The translations under genes and the position numbers were made by a program. From contig NC_065875.1 in assembly GCF_933775445.1 (NCBI RefSeq), positions 4,725,001 to 4,789,000 on the forward strand: a DNA stretch of 64,000 nt, read 5' to 3'. Shown here one piece after another: positions 59,848 through 64,000 of the stretch; position 1 is the first letter of the stretch, and each line of letters opens with the position of its first letter. This DNA comes from Argentina anserina. Lineage: Eukaryota > Streptophyta > Magnoliopsida > Rosales > Rosaceae. Below the pieces are notes generated by a model that had not been told where the DNA came from, searched no databases, and saw nothing but the letters and a program-made list of their open reading frames with translations.

Positions 59848-60280
59848 GAGGAGAGTGAAGACACTGGTGTTGAAAATTGTCTTGATATTGGGCGAAACTA
59901 AAGAGGGACGGACATATTGATTTTTTCTAATTACAAAAATTTGCGACTAAATGACACCAACAGTTCCCATGGACTAATATCTGCGACGGTTTGAGTGACC
60001 GTCCCCAATGGGTCCGTCCCTATTGATCAAATAGCTTGTAGTGTGATACTTCAGAATTTAGCGTCCACATGCATACTAAGCCGAATTAAACCTAAACTGT
60101 TCGACACATTGTTTGGCATGTGATCAATCAGGAAACTTGAAATTTGCATTCAGAGTATACGATCCTATACAGTACCAACCAAAAGCAAGAAGAGAACATG
60201 GATTAATAGATACGTACATAGTTTAACCATCTGTAGTTTTTCTTTCTCTCTTTCATGCTCTTGTTCGTTATGGTTCAAAG

Positions 60281-62962
60281 CTAGAGGAGCTTCCATCCTT
60301 TACCTCCATCCATATTGAACTTCTTAAGTCTTCCGAAAACCATGACAGCGATGAGAACTATTTTCCCTCCATCACTCCATCTTCCTGAAAATCCATACCA
60401 TTTATCCTGGCAATCGCCGTTAGGGTTGAGCTGTCGTTTACAACTATATCCCGTCGTAAACCCTACATTTCCGTAAGCACTGCAGCACATGGTAAATCAA
60501 CAAAATTTAGAAGCTATGATGCTGCTTAACGTGTAATATCACTAATATGAAATACCGATACTTAATTTGTCTGTAAATATTGTGAAATAAGACGTATACT
60601 GTATAATGCTAAATAACTTAATTAACTAGTGCATGCTAATACAGTAATACCATTGTCATTTAGCATCATGTCATTATTCGATATATATATTTGGTGAATC
60701 AAACTCATTATTCCGATAATCCGATATTCCTATTAGCACTAATTTAGGACTAATATGCTGTTGCCATGTTCTCAACGTACATGCATGCGAGTAATATATG
60801 TAATAACTTAATTCAGCATGTAATCATGTTATATTGGCAGTGCGAGGGACACTGTTCAATTCTTTACCTGATGACTTCAAGCACTATATTGAGTACATTG
60901 AAATTAAGGGGATCTTCTTTCAAGCTTTTCCTCTCAGTTATGCAGATTAGGATGATAAAGATGGTCAAATAAGAAAGCTGTGAGAATATGAGATTCTCCA
61001 TCATGAGCTTCCCTCTTTTCTTTTTCCTTATCTGGTCATGAGCTTGTACATCATATTGATCATATTCTTTAGCGGGGAGAAACGAAGTATAAGGAGGAAG
61101 ATACCTGCATGTGAAAGAAGAACCTCACATTACGTTTTAACTTACAGTACGTACCACGTACTCATGGACCTGATGTCTTCTGAAATGCTTTATCTTCTAC
61201 CGATCCATTAGTTTTGTTTAACAATTAATTTACTTTTAATAACCCAACAATATATTAATACAGATTATTATGCATAGAGGGAGAATGAGTAGTGGCTGGA
61301 GTGACCTTCCACCGGGACGAGTCTATGCTTCTCCAGTTTAGAGGGCAAAACAGAATATATAATTTAGGTTTTCACTTAGAGATAGTATAAGACCCCATTT
61401 AATATCATTTAGGACTGAGGTTAATAAAAGATCGGAAAAAAACTTTGGAAATTACAGATCACTAAAAGCAGCTTCTGAGGTTGCTTTTGGAAATCACTGC
61501 TAGTAAAACACAGGAAAATAAGAATTTATGCCTTCACAACTTTTTTAAAAGTTGTTTGGTAAATATATAAAATTATTTCCAATTAACAACTAATTATAGT
61601 CACATCACAATAGCAAAAACATTTCTCTCAACTCTCAACAATACTAAACTAGTCTTAAGATCTTTTGTTTTTTAAACTAGTCTTATGAAGTTTACTAATT
61701 TAGTAAGAGGACTCTTACGATGTGTTTGGATAAGAGAAACAAAGATGAAATATAATTTAAAATGAGTATTTTATAATTCCAAAAGGCAATTCCCTTGTTT
61801 AACAACTATAAATTAGAAATTCTAGATTTCTATGGAAAATAAAAAGAAGGAATTCGTTGTATGAATTCCCCACTTGAATTCTCCACAAAATATGTGTCAT
61901 TTTGTAGTGGCAAAAATGTAATTTTTCATAACTTTATGGGCAACGCTTTAAACCCATTTACTGTTTGATTTTTTTTCAAATTTTCAAAACTTATGTGACT
62001 TTTTTCTAATTTTATGTGTTAAAATAGACTATTTTATAAGAAGTCCTTAAATTTATTATGGTCTGGCCCGTTGACGAGCCCTAGACTCAATTGTGTCTCC
62101 AATTGAGGAAGCTCCATCACCTAAGCATGCTTTCATTTCTTGCCTTGTTTTGGAAGTTGGAGGTATAATAGCTTATTTAGCTAGGTTTGATCGGTTCATA
62201 ATTAAGTTCGCATTTGTTTGCTGATTCACGTAGTACGTCTGGAAAACAACCTATTTTAGTTGATACCCTAAAGTTATCTTAGTTAAAACGAATCGTGTAT
62301 ATTTGTCTTTGACATATTCGTAATCGCTATATTATATATTTATATTACTGTTTGTAATTATTTATTCTTGCTAATTTGATTTTTTACGTACTATATATAT
62401 ATATATACTATTATAAAATTAGCACCCTAAGTACCACTAAATTACGAACTTTCAAATCTGTCCTTTTGTAATTTTACTCTCGCACATAGGCATAAGAACA
62501 ATTACGTAAAAACACTAATTATGTTTTTTTTTCCAAAACTATCATTCGTTGTAAACAAAATTACATAACAACATTGCATTTTAAACTTAAATAAACGTTG
62601 CAAACGATAAACCTGTGTTATAAAATCACGTGCATCGCACGGGTATGAGGCTAGTATATACTAGGCAAGCGCCCACACTAAAACGTAAATTTCCATTTTT
62701 TTTAGTATGTTGGAAGTTATTAGAATTAGTACGTGGGATATGATTGGTGGTGGGAATGTGGGATATAGAAGTTATAGGAAGTTATCTACACAATTACTTC
62801 TCATTTTCCCTAATTTTTCTGAAAATTATTTCTATTTGATATTTAATATTTTATTATTTATCATTACGCCCTTCAAATATTAAAATCAGTTTTCAATTAA
62901 CCTATAATCCAAGGTTACTAACATATTTTCACATCTCTTTTGGTTGACAACACCAGTTCTCT

Positions 62963-63013
<51 letters not shown>

Positions 63014-64000
63014 GTGTGTGTAAAAATGATGATCAAATTAAGACTGAATCGTGCCACAAATCAAAGATATTAGTTCATGGATCAGGCACCTTAAAATTAA
63101 GAAGTTAGCCTCTAAATCAAGTTCATTATGGATTATCGTGATCGATTAACTGTTTGATGTGTTATTTAGATGACTAGCTAATTTGATTAGGTGTATAATA
63201 ATCCAGTAGTTTAGATAAATGAAAGGGTGGAGACAAATACTTACATCATGACGATGAATAATACCAAGATTGCGGGAGAAATGATGGAGAGGTCAATGAT
63301 GGTTTCACCGGTATGTCTTGAATTGACGGTTTGGAACAAAGATCCAATGATTTTCTGGTATGAATTAAGTCCACTTAAGCTTTCTGAACTCCACTCCATG
63401 GAGGCAAATAGTACAAGTTGTACCAGGATGAACCCAAAAACTGTAACAACCAAGAGTGACGAATGCCGACTAGGAAGCAAGTGAAGGTATCCAACCTCCT
63501 TTGTATTCGTCAGAAGGTAATTGCACGAATTTCTTTGCTTTTTAAAAAATTTCCCCAAAAGCCAAATTGTAAATCTCAAGCAAGAGGGATACAATGTGTT
63601 CCCAAGAAGAACTTGAGGAATGAGTATGAGGAGGAAACCTGAGTTCTTGCTAAAGACGATCATGTTCTCATTGGTGGGAACAAAACCACAGCTTGAGAAA
63701 GTTGAAACAGTGGTGAAAATTGAGAATGTATGAACATTTATCCCCTTGTTCTTTACTATGTTTCTTGCACTTGAAGTAAATGCCAGATAAACCAAAACCA
63801 TAGCCACCCCAAGGAAATGAAACACTAGAAGATAAGCTAAAACAACGTGACCTAAAAGCTCAACGGAATTTTGAAGTGTCAAGGATTGATTATCTACTGA
63901 TGGACTCTTTTCAACTTGATCATGAGGAAATTCAGACTTTACTGCCAAACCCAATTCAATATTTTCATCCATCGCCCTTGCCGGACTTGATGAAGAGGAG
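60281..64000 (-). CDS. HKT-type Na+/K+ transporter, 3' part only
   Basis: A TrkH/HKT-family monovalent cation transporter of the plasma membrane; plant HKT1-type proteins unload Na+ from the xylem. Visible exons in transcript order: from beyond 64000 down to 63245, then 61104-60868, then 60479-60281. Motifs: [15 protein letters not shown] (a selectivity-filter loop with the conserved Gly), [57 protein letters not shown] (last filter loop), and [17 protein letters not shown] at the end. The reading frame stays open to the window edge, upstream of the Met at 63972, so the true start and the first filter loop (Ser versus Gly) are missing. About 250 residues are seen intact in exon 1. The 2.1-kb intron is full of repeats. 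Confidence 0.93.
62388..62654 (+). mobile_element. Short Helitron-like element in HKT intron
   Basis: The right end has the hairpin CGTGCATCGCACG at 62629-62641, followed 9 nt later by CTAG (62651-62654) and a T, the usual Helitron 3' signature. Near 62400 the left side reads TACTATTATAAAATTAG, similar to Helitron 5' ends, but a TA tract hides the exact TC start. No coding sequence. Confidence 0.5.
62966..63018. repeat. (TA)n microsatellite in HKT intron
   Basis: A tract of alternating TA, interrupted by GTA near 62998 and by TG units at its right end. Confidence 0.95.

Larger units (their letters stand above)
54699..60046. mobile_element. CACTA (En/Spm) element, about 5.3 kb, carrying RPN5 exons and nested inserts
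   Basis: The 3-bp TGA stands at 54699-54701 and 60044-60046. The element (54702-60043) starts CACTACTAG and ends CTTGTAGTG. The outer 32 bp of the two ends match at 25 positions in inverted orientation, and both continue into GGACGGAC-type subterminal motifs. No transposase frame was found, so it is non-autonomous. Its cargo is a set of exons from a proteasome RPN5 gene (minus strand, right part). Two other elements with 8-bp duplications lie inside it. A GA microsatellite lies near the right end. Confidence 0.85.

Noticed and set aside
1..64000. CRISPR arrays, bacterial operons, rRNA or tRNA genes
   Set aside because: None seen; the repeats present are microsatellites, minisatellites and transposon arms in a plant nuclear context.

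Overview
The window is eukaryotic nuclear DNA from a dicot plant. Genes are split by GT-AG introns, intergenic DNA is AT-rich, and the protein set is typical of plants: cycloartenol synthase, a TORTIFOLIA1-like microtubule protein, RLCK-VII kinase, F-box/FBA proteins, HKT transporter and secretory PLA2. I cannot name the species from sequence alone; the overall look is that of a rosid. All exon models below were built by hand from splice signals and reading-frame continuity, and their codon phases close exactly.

Gene-rich left half (3.7-35 kb): cycloartenol synthase (18 exons, 757 aa, +); a TORTIFOLIA1-like HEAT-repeat protein (about 825 aa, +) with a possible spliced upstream ORF; a PBL17-like receptor-like cytoplasmic kinase (417 aa, -); prefoldin subunit 1 (129 aa, +) with a 7-nt microexon; an S1/SPH self-incompatibility-like pseudogene (-); and a GH27 alpha-galactosidase (15 exons, 417 aa, +).

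Transposon-rich middle (36-44 kb): a MULE-type MITE, a Harbinger transposase relic interleaved with fragments of two host genes (LMBR1-like and MYB-CC), a 695-bp Pack-MULE-like element carrying the 5' end of eIF2B-gamma, and a 691-bp TIR element with 8-bp target duplications.

F-box cluster (42.4-48.2 kb): three related single-exon F-box/FBA genes. Right part (51-64 kb): secretory phospholipase A2-alpha (155 aa, -), then a 5.3-kb CACTA element with TGA target duplications. The CACTA carries exon copies of the proteasome lid subunit RPN5 and is itself host to two nested hAT-like elements. Last come the 3' exons of an HKT-type Na+/K+ transporter (-) that runs off the window end.

The genes do not form one pathway. 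From memory, CAS1, an ARM-repeat gene, PBL17, PFD1 and PLA2-alpha lie close together on Arabidopsis chromosome 2, so the backbone looks like an old syntenic block. The most unusual content is the 38-60 kb stretch, where elements of three different transposon superfamilies each carry pieces of housekeeping genes.
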